64,000 nt of DNA from Blasia pusilla (GCA_050084515.1 CM114271.1:20522001-20586000); one strand, 5' to 3'. Shown: positions 22,052 to 36,200, numbered from the stretch's first letter. Numbers and translations are program-made. The notes: generated by a model from the letters alone, not told the origin.

Positions 22052-25000
22052 ATGGAGAGTGAGCTGAGCAAGATCGATGAAGCTCAAGAGGCGGAGGCTT
22101 TGCGCCGCGTCGTCAGCGCCTACCTGAAGTATGTTTCTGAGACAACGCTCTGAATTTTGAGTTTTACTTTTACGAAAATTCTTGCTTGCAACTGTTGGTG
22201 CATCACGATTCGATTGTTGCTTCGATGAATTATCTTGATTTTCTTGACTCCTTAGATCTTCTCATTGGATCGGGAGGATCGTTTCCTCCTGAGGATGGAG
22301 TGTGATATTGCCAGGGTAAAATGAGCCTCCGAGCGAATTTTACATAGGTGGAGTTGGAGATGCTGCATCCTGCTGCGTTGATGTGATCGATGTGTATTAC
22401 CATGAGCATGATTGTGAATCTTGAAGATTTCTGGAATTTGGAGGTTTTGGCTGAAGTTTTCGGACGAGTTTGTAGTTGAAATAGAATTCCATACGACTAG
22501 ACGTCCAAGCAATCAATGATGCGGCGTCCGTGGTGCTCCCCCTCTGCACCCGTGGTAAATCCCTGCCCTTGTCGAATCCTTGGAGCTGATCGTGCAGTTT
22601 TTATTATTTCAGCTATTCGGACGCCGCGGAGGAGGACATTCTTCGGTGGGAGAGATCATATTCAAAACTAAGTCCTAGTCACAAGGTAGGTTCACTTCTA
22701 GGTAACATTTCGATGTAAGGGTGACAGAAAATGCACGTTTATCTACTGGCTCCTTTATGATCACTTGTTGTAGATTTTGTTTTCCACGAAAGAATTCTAG
22801 CCCGTAAATTCTTCATCTTTACAAGTTCATTCACTTGACAGGTTTTACCCAGGTTTTTCACGAAATATAGTCCTAATCTAAGCCTAGTGAGAAAGAAGCA
22901 ATCTAGTTGTCTAGGATCAAAGCTACAAAGGGCTCCACATTCTGTCTTCTCTGCGTCCTTGCTTGATCCTTGCGCGGTGAAAACTGAACACAATTCAAAG
23001 TTAACTAAAGTAAGCGGGGACAAAATTTTCAGCTGAAGAAACAAGACTTTCTTTCTCAAGGAGTTCCAGCGGAATGACGTGAAAGGAAACTTTGTTGCCT
23101 ACGGGAGATATCATTAGATGGAAGATATGCCGAGTCTTTATGAGTTTTTTGCAATTAAATTGGCCTCATGTTTGCTCTCCTGTTCATTGTGTGAAGGTTC
23201 TTTTGAAGCATCTCCCTACGAAATATGCAGAGCTCAGAAGGTATCATTTACTTCCAGTAATCTTCAGTGTATGGTTGTTGTTATCCCCTCAAACTTGTCA
23301 ATTTAATCTTCGATTCTTTTATCCTAAAATTTTTTAACATCTGCAGATTCTCACAATCCAGATACAGGTAGATTTTAGTTTGTAGTAGAACTATTGGAGA
23401 AATGAAGTGCAGTATGACTGGGTTGTGAAAGGCAAGAAATACACTCTTTCACAAATTTAGAAAATTACATCATCCTTTTATCTGACAAAAGATTAGGGGA
23501 GGATCTACCATGTTGAACATTTGGTTTATCTCGGCATTGTGATCTTACAATAGATTGCTATGTGGTCATGTCACTGTGTAGGTGTGTAGCAGCGAATACA
23601 TACTTCATATGCAATGTGCTTCAGGTAGTCTTTATGTCCTTTGTTCAATTCCCTCTTGTAATGGCGACAAATGGGCCCTAATTAGTTGCTTCACTGAGTA
23701 GATTAAAATCAAGGTTTATATGTTGAAGCTCCAACTGAGAATGTGGAAGTGGTTTAATTTTCAATAATCTTTTTCATAGTAACACAATTGTGCTCATATG
23801 TGGCAGGCATTTGTTCCTCCTTTTAATATGGGACAATTCGGTGCACAAAATGGTTCAGGGAGTGAAAGATACTCTTCTTCGAGCCAAGGTCTTCTAGACG
23901 AAAACTCAAGAGCGTTACTAAATGCTGATGGAAAAGGAAGAGGAGATGAGCTTGGGGGTGGTTGTGTTAGTACTAGATCTTCGGACGCTTCAGATTTACA
24001 CTTGACAGATGAAAAACCCAGAAAACCTCTCTCAGCTCATCGGACGGAGGAATGGACAGACTCCAAAACTAGCAATAAAAGACAAGCTACAGAGAGTTCT
24101 TATGATCAAAGGGCCTCAGCTTGTCAAACACCTCCATTATTTAAGGATCAGTCCTGGCGAACTAATATCGGTGATTGTGTTAAAGAGAATTTGTCAGATT
24201 ATAGGAAGTCCACTCCCTGGTCAACTGGAACTGCTTTTAGTGGAAAAGATGAAAAACAGGGTTGTGCTCATTCCACACAGAAGGATTCCCTAAGCCCTGA
24301 AATTACTGAGCATGATCCTGACTTGAGAGTAGGCAAGCTAGCTGCAGAGACTCAAGATATTGTATTCGGTAAGCGTTCCTTCAACTCTGGAGCTCTTACG
24401 GAGGGAAAGGCTTCCACTGTGTCACCAAATAGTTTCTCGTACGAGGGAGATAATGAAGACATGGAGGTAATGATCTTAATCAGACATATTCATTGGAAAA
24501 CTGGTTGCTGTCTTTCTAACTTCTGTATAGTGTGAAGATTTGGATGTTTTTGTGACCTGCAGGTGCACCTTTTATGTGTCTGCAATGATAACCTGCTGAC
24601 TTAAGGGGATTTTATTTTCCAGATAGGTTATCAGAGTGTCGATTGGTTTCATCCATCATTTCCTGTTCCTGTTCCTCCTGCAGATATTGATAAGGTATGA
24701 CATTCCTCTTACATGTTCAAGTACCATAGACGTTTAGATTTGTGTGGACCTTTTTTATATTGTAGAGTCAGATCATGTTCCATTCTTTGTTCAGAAATAG
24801 AGTTTTGACAAGCTATAGTTGGCCACATAGCGAATCAATCCGTGAGAACACAAACCAAGGCGAATTTAACTCTTCAGCTCTGTGTTTTCCTCGTGACCAT
24901 AACTATCATACTCAGAAATGAAGCCCAGATAGATTCAGATGTCTTCATTTCTCCTTGTTTCATGTGGACAGAAATGGCTGTTGATAGGTTATAGATGTAT

Positions 25001-28000
25001 GCAGATGGTTGATTACATCATATTAATTTAATGGTAACAGCTTAAAGTGTTACCGCGATGTAGTAGTCCTAATGGAGCTTCTGACACAGCGTCATTTAGC
25101 AATCAGAAAATAGGGATGTCAGATCTTCTGACTGAACCTTGAATTTACAGTCTTCAAACCAAAACGTTTGTGCAAGTAAGTCTTGTCCATCATAATACAT
25201 TCCCACAATGTCTTCCTTGTCTCGAGAAATCTTGGTCTGGGATTCCCAGATCGTGGAATTGTCTGTTCGTTGGTATAGAGTAAAAATGTGCTTCTTGAGG
25301 AAAAGTACTTTGATGAAATTATGCTGTATTATGAGATCACATAATCTTGGGCATTCAAGATTTGAAGACAAGCTCCATTTGTATGATTGATCTGAGATGA
25401 CTTTCCTAAAGAGTATATACTGAGGTTGATGTGGATTGATTTCACAATATCAGGTGCGATGCATTATCCGCAACATAGTACGTGACTGGACAGAAGAGGT
25501 AAAAAGATTCCTTTTTTTTGGTTGGGAAAATCAGCTCACTACATTTACTAGATTTAGAGGATCTTGATGAAAATGTTTTGTTGACAAGTTCCCCTAGTTT
25601 TTTTTGTCTACCTTTTAATCAACATGTTAAAACTTTTATGATGTCAGGATTAAGTTTAGGAAATGTCTTTAAATAGTAGTGGGCTTAATTGAGATCAGTG
25701 TGGTTAGAGGCAAAAATGGAGAAAATTAGAAGAAACTGCAGGTGTACTCTTCTGCTTGGATGTTGCTTAGGAGATCAGATGAATCAGTATAGTAGCTGCT
25801 TTTCTTGGAAATTGGAAATTTTTATGCTGGGGTCTTATCAGCGCTGTGCAATGAGAGCATGTGACAGGGTGCATTTGAGCGGGCTCAATGTTATACTCCC
25901 ATTTTGAAAGAACTTGAAGAGAGGTTTCCAAATCGAAGATCAGGAAGGTAGGTGCAGAGGAAGGGAGAAAGATTCTACTCTGTAGTGAACTGTTGTGGAC
26001 GTGTTAGTTTGACCTACCCGCCAACTGGGCACCTACTGGGGGGGGGGAACTAAATTCCTGGTTGGCAGTAGTCATCAAGCAATGCACCTCTTGGCATTGC
26101 TTGTTGATGTGGTGAGAATCTAAAGAAATAAGGTATTGCCCATGTATGCACTTTATTGCATGCATGACTTATCAGGGTTGTTATCTCCACACATCTCTTC
26201 GATTTGATTGTTGTCTCGAAATTTGTTTCCTTTTTAAGAGCTTCATTAGTAAGCATTAGTACGATAAGTGTCTTTTTTGATAAGTCTATCATTCCTAATT
26301 TCTTCTTTAGACATGTCAAATCCATGGAGATGTATTGTGCTCTACAAATGGACCCTCTGCACTTCCCAAACTGGACAGGCTGAGGGTCATTTTGATAACA
26401 GGAGTAATTCTCATCGTGACATTGAATTTTATTAGCAATTTAAGCCCCAGAGTCCAGTATGTTAGAGTTATCTGCAGGAAAATCAAGAATGCAGGGTTCT
26501 TGCAATCATACAATTTTTTGAGTCTCCAACCTCCATTCTTGCATATGTATCTTCAAGTTTTGCACAAATTTCCTCAATTTTGCATTTAGGCGAATGATGA
26601 TACTAACCTCTTCACATTCATGTGGATCTTTCGTCTTTGTGGTCAATTCATAGCAGCGCACCTTCTTGTTTAGTACCTGGGGCAGGTCTCGCTCGGCTGG
26701 CTTGTGAGATATCTCGGCTAGGTATGAGTCCTTAGTCAAAGCTGACATGGTATTCAGAATTTTGGTAAAGAACTGTCAATTGTGCTTTGCTCCTGCTCGG
26801 AATTAAAATTTTATTAGTCGTAAAAGCTGAAAACAAGAACTTCAACCTCTGTGCTGTGACCTCTAATTGTTTCCAGGTGCCATATCTGTGGCTCATGTGT
26901 GCAGGATTTGTAAGTCAAGGAAACGAGTTCTCTTACTATATGATGATTTGCTCGAGCTTTATTCTCAATCAGTAAGAAAGTCCTTCTTGAGGAAAGTCCA
27001 TCCATTGAGTCAACCCACCAATTTTCAAAATTCTAAGAATTGAACTGTCAATTATGAGGAAAATGAGACCATGGGTGGAGCTAAACCTCTAATAATACTT
27101 AGCATATGAACAGGACTCATGAACCTTTGGAATGGGAACTTCATCCATGGATTCACACAAATTGTAACACTCTGCTCGATGAGGACCAACTACGTGTTGT
27201 TCGTTTTCCAGATCTTCATCCTGGAAGGTATGTGCTGAAGTCATTTTGTTTAATATGGACTTGCAAGATTCTACTGAGCCAGAATATCTTGTAAAAACAA
27301 AAAGAAGACATTGTGTCTATCCCTGTCTTCTTGTTCTCTGGACTTTTACATGAGACCACAGCCATCAGTCACCACATTCTTCAATGTCAGACCAGCCACA
27401 GTAGTTGTAGTCTGAAGGTAATTGTTTGTAGCAGTGCAGGAATAACAGAAGGCTTCTCCATGTGCGCGGGTGATTTTGTTGAAGTTTACAGCCATCCAAG
27501 TCAAACAGGTGGGTTTGTTGTCATTATTTGCAGTATTGTGCCATTTAGTGTGTCATCTAGCCGGGAACAATTTTACTACATTCTGTCCAACTTGAAAAGC
27601 ATCTAAATTTCTTCTGCTGCTTGAAATTTCATGGGTCGACAGAGGCTTGGGATGCCGTGGTTACATGCTTCTTTATCGATACTGCTCATAACATCATGGA
27701 GTATCTGGAGATTATAGCAAGAATACTCAAGCCTGGAGGGGTATGATTGCAACACCAGTTGAAAGTTGTATGCCTATGAGTAGGATCACATTTTCCTTGT
27801 ACCCGTGTGGAAAGAATGTAATGCATGTGTATTGTTAAGACTGCTGACATATCCCAACTTCCAACTCAATGTGCTATGTGCTATGTCCTGTTGATAGCTG
27901 CAAGTAGAGAAGCTTCTTGCTGATACATAACTTTATGCTGGAACATGATAAACAGGTGTGGATAAATTTAGGACCACTGCTTTACCATTTTGCTGATACC

Positions 28001-29469
28001 CATGTTTGTTCACCTGAGGAGGTAAGGCAAGCTGTCCTAATGGCAGCACTAAAGTTAACTGGATGTTTGGCTTAAATTTTCTTTCTAAATGTTAATTATG
28101 CAAAAAGACGTAGGTCCTGTATTGCTGACCGCTGTATTTGACCTTGTAGCTGAATCTCATGGATGGTGTTGCAGGAGATGTCACTGGAGCTAAGCTTGGA
28201 GGATGTAAAAAGAATAGCTGAACATTATGGCTTAACTATCAAGGTGCTTGTGGAGATTCTTTCTATGGTCTATTTTGGCCCTACTATTTTTTGCTTTCTT
28301 GTCCTATTTTATCCCGGGTTTTTTGTCTCGATTAGCACGAAAACCATATCTATTCTTAATGGCTTTGCTTTCACAGTGAAACTCCAGTTAGATCTGAGAA
28401 AAATCTCATGTTTGGGTTATTTTCTTGAATTCCAGAGGTCTCAAGGACAATTTTTGTGTACTGTTGAGTTTTCAAGGAGTTGTTGGAGCATGATATGTTA
28501 GGCTTTAGTGCCCTGATCCCATCAACTTGTTAGTTATAACCATGTTAAGTATGAAAAATGGGAAAATAAGTTGCTTGTGAAGCACTATCCATAATTTGTG
28601 AACCTCAAAACCTTGAAGAGGTTTGATTATAGAACTACCGTGAAAGGGAACATTTGACAAAGTCTTGAATAGAGGGAATGTAAGAAGATGGTGGATGCAG
28701 CTTTGTTGATTTATCAGGGAAGTGATGTGAGGATTGCAGAACTCATAGCTAGTTCAATCTCACTCGGTTTCCAGATCCCTTAAAAGGGGGCCTACTGATT
28801 TTTGAGATGTGAGCATGAGTTTAAGATCATAGCTGACGCCTATTTCACCATTCCCTGGCAGAGCGAGAAAATTATTGAGACCACGTACAGTTCCAACATC
28901 AGATCAATGATGCAGGTAAGCTTTCAAATGGCAGGTTGTTGACAGCAGACTGATCCTTAATACATGCAATAAATGAGTTTATTTATCTATTCATTTTCAC
29001 GCTCCTTATTCTTCTACTGCCTTTGAGGTTGCTTTGGTATGGGATTACTTTTCAAGCATTGGGAATGGGTCGATTCTAATTATCAGCATGGGCGTCATCT
29101 CTTGAATCTAGACAAAGTAATCAGTCCAGGGTGATCAGAGAGCGAAGCTTTGAGGATAGTCGCAGCTTTATGAATTGCATGATACCTTCATTGTGTTTAA
29201 ACCTGGAAATTTTGAAGATCTAGCCGAAAACGTCGTTAAATCTCAATTTAGTTGGTAGCCAGTTAAGTGTAAATCACAAGTGTTTGTTGGGGATATCAAG
29301 GCTCTTAAAACTTTTGCTGATGATTATGGTTGGCGATTGTGCTTGTCTGCAGAATCGGTACTTTGCTGCGTTCTGGACCATGGTGAAAGTAGAGAACAAA
29401 CCTAGATCTAGCGATGGTTTATCTATAAACGTACGAACCAATCATGGCCATGTCACAATTACTGAATGA
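22052..29469 (+). CDS. N2227-like / carnosine N-methyltransferase family protein, complete, 17 exons
   Basis: S-adenosylmethionine-dependent methyltransferase family; the animal member methylates carnosine to anserine, and the plant substrate is unknown. Exons: 22052-22128, 22613-22685, 23197-23240, 23582-23624, 23807-24466, 24623-24694, 25454-25498, 25868-25947, 26654-26721, 26905-26971, 27114-27227, 27432-27508, 27643-27740, 27956-28021, 28175-28243, 28862-28915, 29353-29469. All have GT/AG borders and join without a stop to 607 codons plus TGA. Family blocks: [19 protein letters not shown] (from about 27), [13 protein letters not shown] (371-383, the cofactor loop), GNEFSYYM (393-400), [15 protein letters not shown] (449-463) and [10 protein letters not shown] (482-491), all intact. 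Exon 5 (660 bp) inserts 220 Ser/Lys/Glu-rich residues, probably disordered, between the N-terminal helix block and the fold. The start is the first ATG, in frame with the N-terminal block. Confidence 0.93.
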
Positions 29470-31169
29470 AAAAACTATTCCACAGGAGAGTTGGACTCAA
29501 CGTTGTGGCAAAGTATCATCGCTCTATATTCACTGGTATCCTTACATCTACATGATATGCAGCCCGTCCGGTTTGGACGGGCCAAGGAGTGGTCAGTAGT
29601 AATAATACTATTATTTGCTGCTGTGCTTGAATTTCTGGTCAATCATATTCATGTCCACACGCCAAGTGACAGACAGAAAACCTGAAGACCCGTGATTTGG
29701 GGTTTTCACTTGCTCGAGCGTTCCAGTTTGTAAGCCATCAATCGTGGTGCAGGAATCTGAGATCTGTGATTTCAAAGTGGAAGTTATATAAACTTTTGAT
29801 ATTTCTTATTACGTATGCGGGTCGCCCACAACAAAGCTAACAAGGACATGCGATCCATATGCATGATGTGGAGGTGAATTAACAGATTGCCTTCACGCAA
29901 AGTCTAGCACAGCTTATTCCAGATGAGTTTCGTCCTTAACCACCTCACCTCCAGAGTTTCTTGTACTGTGCAAGATTCTGGATGCAATCCGTGTGAACCG
30001 AGTTCCCCGAGTGCCACACGGCAATCGTTGTTCTACCACGTACGCTTCAGGACAACTGGTAAGACAATCCGATGGGGATGTGAAGAGGCTTACATCGAAT
30101 CATGCACGGACATCCACGGAAGGGTTGAGACTGACCATTCGTCTTCATCCACGGAAAAGTTCATAGGTCAATACATAATCTTATAAACCTTTCTTTTTCC
30201 GTGAATTTTCGTCATATACAGTGAACTGCCTGTGGCCCCTATTGCACGGATTCGGTTCCGTCCTCCTTTTAAACTCAAAACAAGAATCCAGTTTCGCAGA
30301 TGAATCTGAAAAGTGTGGGTCATGGGCCAGAAATGAAGCGTGGAACGAGATACCCATGCACCTCACCACGAGGATGTGGGTTTGATTATTGTCTAGGAGA
30401 TAATATCTAGAAGGTTAGAATCACAACGACACCCACATCTCCAACCCGGGTGTGCACCCGAAGCCAGTCTTCATCCATGCAATTTGCGATGGCAGCCTTT
30501 CGGGTCCGTAACGCGGGATTGATTGTGTGGATATTCTATTGAATGAATCATGATTCTGGAAAAAGAAGGCACTCGGAAAGGAGATGGAGAGAGAAAACCG
30601 TACTTGGAAAGTGACCTGAGCGGTGCCTAAACGGAGAGATGTAACTAGAAAAGAGAAAGGACCACCTGATCCCGAGAATTTGAGCGTTCCCGTCCTTTTC
30701 GTTCTGAAGGTTGTCATGTACATGACTACCTTCAGAGCTCACAAAGTTGACCTTACGATCTCGAGAGTGAAGAACCCTCTCGAATCAGTCAAGTCACGTC
30801 TTTAATGTTCGGACTTTTCTAACGAGATCACTTCCTTGCAAATTTTCTTATTTGTGCATAGTTGACACGGCTCGGTGAATTTGGGATTTCCGTTGGCGCG
30901 CCGTTCTTTTCCCTCCCTCCATTCCACGGAAAATATTTCTATAAGGGATCCTTTTCCTTTCAGTTTTCTTCCCAAGTTCCCGTCCAAACTAAATTCTCCT
31001 TTTTTTTGACGTCACAGGATTCATGGGGACATCATTTTGGAGGTTTACCTCCCCCCCCCCCCGAAGTAAGGGAGGGATGGGTTTTTGGTAATATGGCGTA
31101 TGACCTCACGCCGATTACCTTGCCACGACGAGATGATTGTCTTTGGACTTACCCCAATTGAATGTACTA
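29470..31169. other. Intergenic downstream of the methyltransferase gene
   Basis: Contains the presumed 3' UTR and several short open frames without recognisable motifs, plus a C-run at 31051-31062. I see no gene. Confidence 0.4.
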
Positions 31170-31311
31170 TGAGTGGCGTCATGGATTGGACTCTTTAGAT
31201 GCAACCCCCCCCCTCGCCTTTGTTAGGATGGGTATAGGAATGAGTGGCGTCATGGATTGGACTCTTTAGATGCAACCCCCCCTCGCCTTTGTTAGGATGG
31301 GTATAGGGAGT
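31170..31311. repeat. Tandem duplication, 71-bp unit, two copies
   Basis: gagtggcgtcatggattgg starts at 31171 and again at 31242. The copies are nearly identical, differing mainly in the length of a C-run, so the duplication is recent. Confidence 0.95.
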
Positions 31312-32254
31312 AAGTGGGGTCGGTCGGGTGCATAGAGACTTTCCATTCGGTATAGATTTTTGGTGTATTTCTCATGAGAGCAAAGAGAAAGATGTAAATC
31401 CACATGTAATTCCCTCATAAGGTTGACCATTAAATTATGAGGAAGACGCACATGATTGTCTCTTATGTCGTGGGTACACATTGGACCAGGCACACGGTAT
31501 GGGCATTGGTGGTCCGCAAGAGGTAGATTGTTGCGCAAGAGTGGTTACCACCACAATATCAAGGAAGAATATTACTGTCAACTTTACGAGGCCATGAATT
31601 TGCCACTCATGACTCCACTTGAGATGGTATTATTTGTGAGAGTGACTTCCATTTGGAAAAACTCCACTCCACCTTTGATTCTCCGTATGTGAGGAACATT
31701 AACCTGCTACTTGTTAATTTTCTTCATATAGATCCGACCCTCCCTAATTCAAGAAAGCTGGAAATGAATTAGAGGAGAAGAACTTAAACAAAATTTAGTG
31801 TGAGAAGCCAGATTCGAGCAGGAGGGAATAAAAAATCAATCATATATCTTTTTATTTATCTGAAATTCATAATTCAGCCACATGTTAGAAATTTCACATG
31901 GTTGAGCGTAGTAATTTAGATCCCAATGCCATGGAAGAAATTCATCTTCACATTTCACGTAAGGGGGGTATAAATTTGCCCCCCTTACGATACACCGACG
32001 ACTTGACAAGTTGTCCATGTCTCTCGGACTCAAAAGAACTCTTCCATTTCTCTATCGCACATTCTCTAGATTACATCCCGATGAACAACATCTACAAACT
32101 CCATATGTCAAAGCGTGGAGTATCGGGTTACGCTCGTTAGGAATTTATGAACAAACGTTTGTAAGATTTATATGATATATTGAGACAAATTTAAATATAT
32201 TGCAATCCAATGCTCTTGGGGGGAATAAAGTTAATATGATTCTAGGAATTCTTG
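31312..32254. other. Intergenic
   Basis: Short open frames only; no recognised feature. Confidence 0.35.
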
Positions 32255-32607
32255 AAGCTGATGGCAAATGAGCGTTTGCGGCGGGCTCAGGCGGTCGGAG
32301 ACGCCAATGCTAGAGGTCTGCTTAGTGGTAGCCATAGTTCTCTAGGTATTGCTAATGTTGTCTCTGTTGTGGGTGAGTTTGGTCGATAGGGGGCAAGGCC
32401 CCCTTCTTTCTTTTCAGGGCCGGTTTTGGCCCTCGGGATTTTTGGCTCTCTATGCCCCCCTCTTTTATATCTTTGATGGGTTTTCCATCATGTGTTTTAT
32501 CTCTTCTTCTAAGGAAAGGCATGCCCGTAGTTCTCCGTTCAGTACTGTGGAGACTTCCTTGGAACTGAACGGCAAATACATGGCTTCGTGAAGTGAAAAA
32601 AAAAAAA
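32255..32607 (+). mobile_element. Non-LTR-like retroelement 3' end, copy A
   Basis: Shares an ordered series of blocks with the reverse complement of 40911-41165. Both encode RRA.A(V/I)GD...SSHSS(L/I)G...(E/D)FGR then stop, followed by a shared non-coding tail with ggctctctatgcccccctc. This copy ends in a run of 12 A (about 32596-32607). A coding end, shared 3' UTR and A-tail suggest a LINE-type 3' end. No reverse transcriptase is present, so the class is inferred. Confidence 0.55.
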
Positions 32608-33113
32608 CCCTTACTAATTCTAATTTAGCATTTAAATTAATTTATGATACATTAGATATTCCTCGTTCGAATTCAAGTAGCCGTACTCTTGTAGAGGCTT
32701 GCCACCGGTAAGCAGAGATGATGGTAAATCATAATCTATATTTACGGCCTTCACAATCTATATTTACATACACTAGTTAATGCCCGTGACAACCATGTGA
32801 TGTACGGTTGCTTTTCTCCCCAACCCGAAATATATGCGCCTTTCTTTTCCCAACCCCCTCCGTATACGCGCGGAATATATACACCTCTCATATACGTACT
32901 CTTCTTAACACCATCATATTCTGTATATGTCGTCCTCGTGACAAAACACTCCTTCGATTATAATATATATTAGGTGCCCGTGGGATGCACGAAAAATAAA
33001 AAAGCGTTTGAAGAACTAATATATTTTCATGAAGACAAGAAATTAATGATGTTCAACATTAATTTAAATTTTTTTCTTGCTGCACATAACATGTGAAATA
33101 TTTTCTTGTCAAC

Positions 33114-33262
33114 TTGTTGTTATGTGTCAAACAAAAAAATATTTACAAATCAAAAAAACATTCTCCCATAATAGTATATATTAGATTTGTTAGATTGTTG
33201 TTATGTGTCAAACATAAAAGTGTCAACAAATAAAAAAACACTCTCCCATAAAAATATGAATT
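33114..33262. repeat. Tandem duplication, about 81-bp unit, two copies
   Basis: ttgttgttatgtgtcaaaca followed by aaaaaaacattctcccata begins at 33114 and again, diverged, at 33195. Confidence 0.8.
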
Positions 33263-36200
33263 AATTTTTTTAAATTATTACATATTGATCGTACATATTT
33301 AAACTTTTTTTCTCACTGTATAACCTATCCTTCAAACGAAAATAGTAATGAATTCTCGTCACAAATTCCCCCCTCCCGAAGCCGCACCCGGTTTTCGGCG
33401 GGTGTTCATCTCGCTCGCACTGACACGTGGGGGAATTGAGTTTTCCCGGGGTGTTTTCTCCCGCTCGCACTGACACGTGGTTGCTAAAATATACATTTAG
33501 ACATTGTAACCCATTGTAGTGGCAAATGGGTTACAATCCATATTTACGGGCAGCTTTCTAGCGATAGTGGAAACAGTCGCGCACGATACCGCAGGAAGCC
33601 GCTTTCTACGCCGTAATCTCACGGCCCTACACGTGTGACCTAATTCCCACCATCTCTTACATCCACGTCTGATGTGGCAGAGAAAAACCAACATCCGAAG
33701 AACCTACCAAAGGAACTGAGAGTTCCCCGATAATGCGTTTCAGGGAAGTGCGCCGATTCTCTCAGGAGTGGTGGAGAAACCCGCTTCCGCCCCTCGAAAA
33801 GGCTCGGACATTCTTGGACCGCTAGATCGCCAACAACCCTCCCGGACAGTTCTTTGGATGTTAGTATACACCTTTGATGGTTTTTCGTCTTGTAGTGCCC
33901 CGCCACTTCATTTCTTTCTTTAGGGGTGTCCCTTTCTTCCCCGCCTTTCTTTTGAGTTTGTTTTCTCCATGCGTGAGATTTTTCCATCTTTTACTTTCCC
34001 TTCCTGCCCTTGCCATTTGGTTTCACGTCCCGGACCTTCCGTGATTCGGTAATGTAGTCTGTCGTCATCATAATTTAGAGCTAATGAGATTTTACTTATG
34101 TCCTAGACTATCCACGTGTATCATGCGTGTATATATTAATTACAGTTTCCTTATCCGTTTCAGAGATTTTTTTAATACTTGTTTAAGCTTGTTTTGATAT
34201 TCTTAAAACCAAGTCAATATGCCAAAATACGACAAAACTGTCAAAGAGTGACATTGGTTGATTTGTGACAGGTGGGATATAAGAAGAATTGAAATATTAA
34301 ACGTCAATTTTGTATTCTAGCACTTCTCTTATGCGTATTGGCCACTGTATGTATAAAAGAGGGTGGACAACATCAACTTTCCTCTATGGACGAAACTAAA
34401 ATTCATTCATTTTAGGAAACTTTTGGAATCTACTAAGACTTGGCAAAGGTGGACGATGGGGGGCAGTTAAAAGGGAGGAATGGGATGAGGCTTTCTTCCT
34501 TAATTTAATTTAATGAGAAATTAGTGCGGTGGTTGGAAAGAATGAACTTTTGGAAAATGGAATAACAATCCAACCATAAATTTGTCCCCTTTGTATGACC
34601 TGAATCCATTTTAGTACCTCCCTTTGAAAGTTTCACCTCGAGGCTCTACTCCTCCGTAAATTAATAGTCATGTATGTTAAGTTTCTCTATTTTTTTTTCT
34701 TATTTGTTAATCACTTCTGCGTAACTTACCAACTTTTCGTTACATTAAAGTTGAATTATCCACAATGTTGTTTCGGAAGAAAGAGGATTATAAGGTATAA
34801 GAAAAAGGAGGAAAAGTTCATTCGACATGATGAATCGTGACAAGAATCCATGAACAAAGATTCATATGCAATTGTACGAAGAAAAAGAGAATACGCTCTT
34901 CATCTATTAGAAAAAAGAAAGAAAAAAGTAAGATGATGTTAGAAATTCTACCCCTTAAAAGTTTCGTAACTCTCTTATCATGTGGCAAGGAACCAATTAC
35001 AACACGTTGTTCATAAGAAGTCAAAGAAAGATCTTTCCACAAGGGCACTAAGTCGACAATTATCCAAAGGTTTGCTCATGCACCTATAAATATTTCATTA
35101 TAGAGAATAATTTCAGGTTGTGGATAAAAGAGTAGAGTAAGTTTAACCAATAATAAGAGTTGAATATTTTAGTTTCCATCATGAAGTATCTCCAAACCCC
35201 TTTCCTTTTAGATCCAGCACACACTCAACCATGTCACCCACTCTCTTGGAGGATTTCTTTTTTTAAACTTCTTCGCTAGCTAGGTATTATGCTCTTTGAT
35301 TTTTAATACGAGAAAGTCCTAAACGAAAATAGTTGAGCCACTCATACCTCATTGGATGCTTAACATAGTGTGGGATTGAACGAGCCGGACGCTCAACATT
35401 CTTTTCCATCCACCTTGATGATAGAAACTATGGTATGGTTAAGGAGAAGTTGGAGCATCTCGAGTGCTTTGGGCAATCCCACAAACTCTTTCCTGGTTTG
35501 ATCATGCAACGTAAGGATATCTCCTCGAATGTCCTTTGGGGTAAAAGCGTCGACTTTATTTCAAATCTGAAGGAAAGATATGGGAAGAAAACCATTCTGG
35601 GCTACGAAGTAAGAGCAAAGTATGAAAAGACCCTAAGTAATCTCGTAGAACTCTTACTTTCGCATGTCGAATGGAAAATAAAAGGAAGATCGACTTTACG
35701 CATCTAAGAACCTTCGATCAAATATTTCTAAGCTCTTTTTTATATAAGCATCCGAAATGCATTTTTCTGCGTATCTTATGCAATGTCAAAATGAAGTATT
35801 TGAATTAAAGCTGAGCGTCCATTTCTTTCAAAAAGTGGTCCGTATTTTCTTGTTGTCTAGTTCTTTGTTTGTTTCTTTCCTTACCATCTAGGCAAGGGAG
35901 AAAGTTCTCATCACCCAAAGTAAGGGACCACCCAAGTTTAGAAGATTTTGTCCTCATTTGGGATACGCCATACATTTACGTGGAAGGTAAGACCAAAACG
36001 ACCCGGACGAATTATTGGAGTTTGATATGATCTACACGTGAAGAAAACAGTTGCCCAACATAGCATGCCAAAGTTGGAAAGATGATTGGAAAGCTTTGGG
36101 TTGGTGCACAGAAGGGAAAAAAAAACAAAAAAACCATGGAGCCCACCAAACCGTTCCATCCTTCTGTAGGGCTCTTTGGGATATAAAAGAGTCTTTCTTT

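Noticed and set aside
24009-24293. Alternative open frame inside methyltransferase exon 5
   Set aside because: The exon frame joins both neighbouring exons in phase; this one does not.
32770-32830. aatgcccgtg motif here and near 40895 (minus) as a transposon terminus
   Set aside because: The motif is known in many plant repeats, but flanks and target duplications are not visible, so no element can be bounded.
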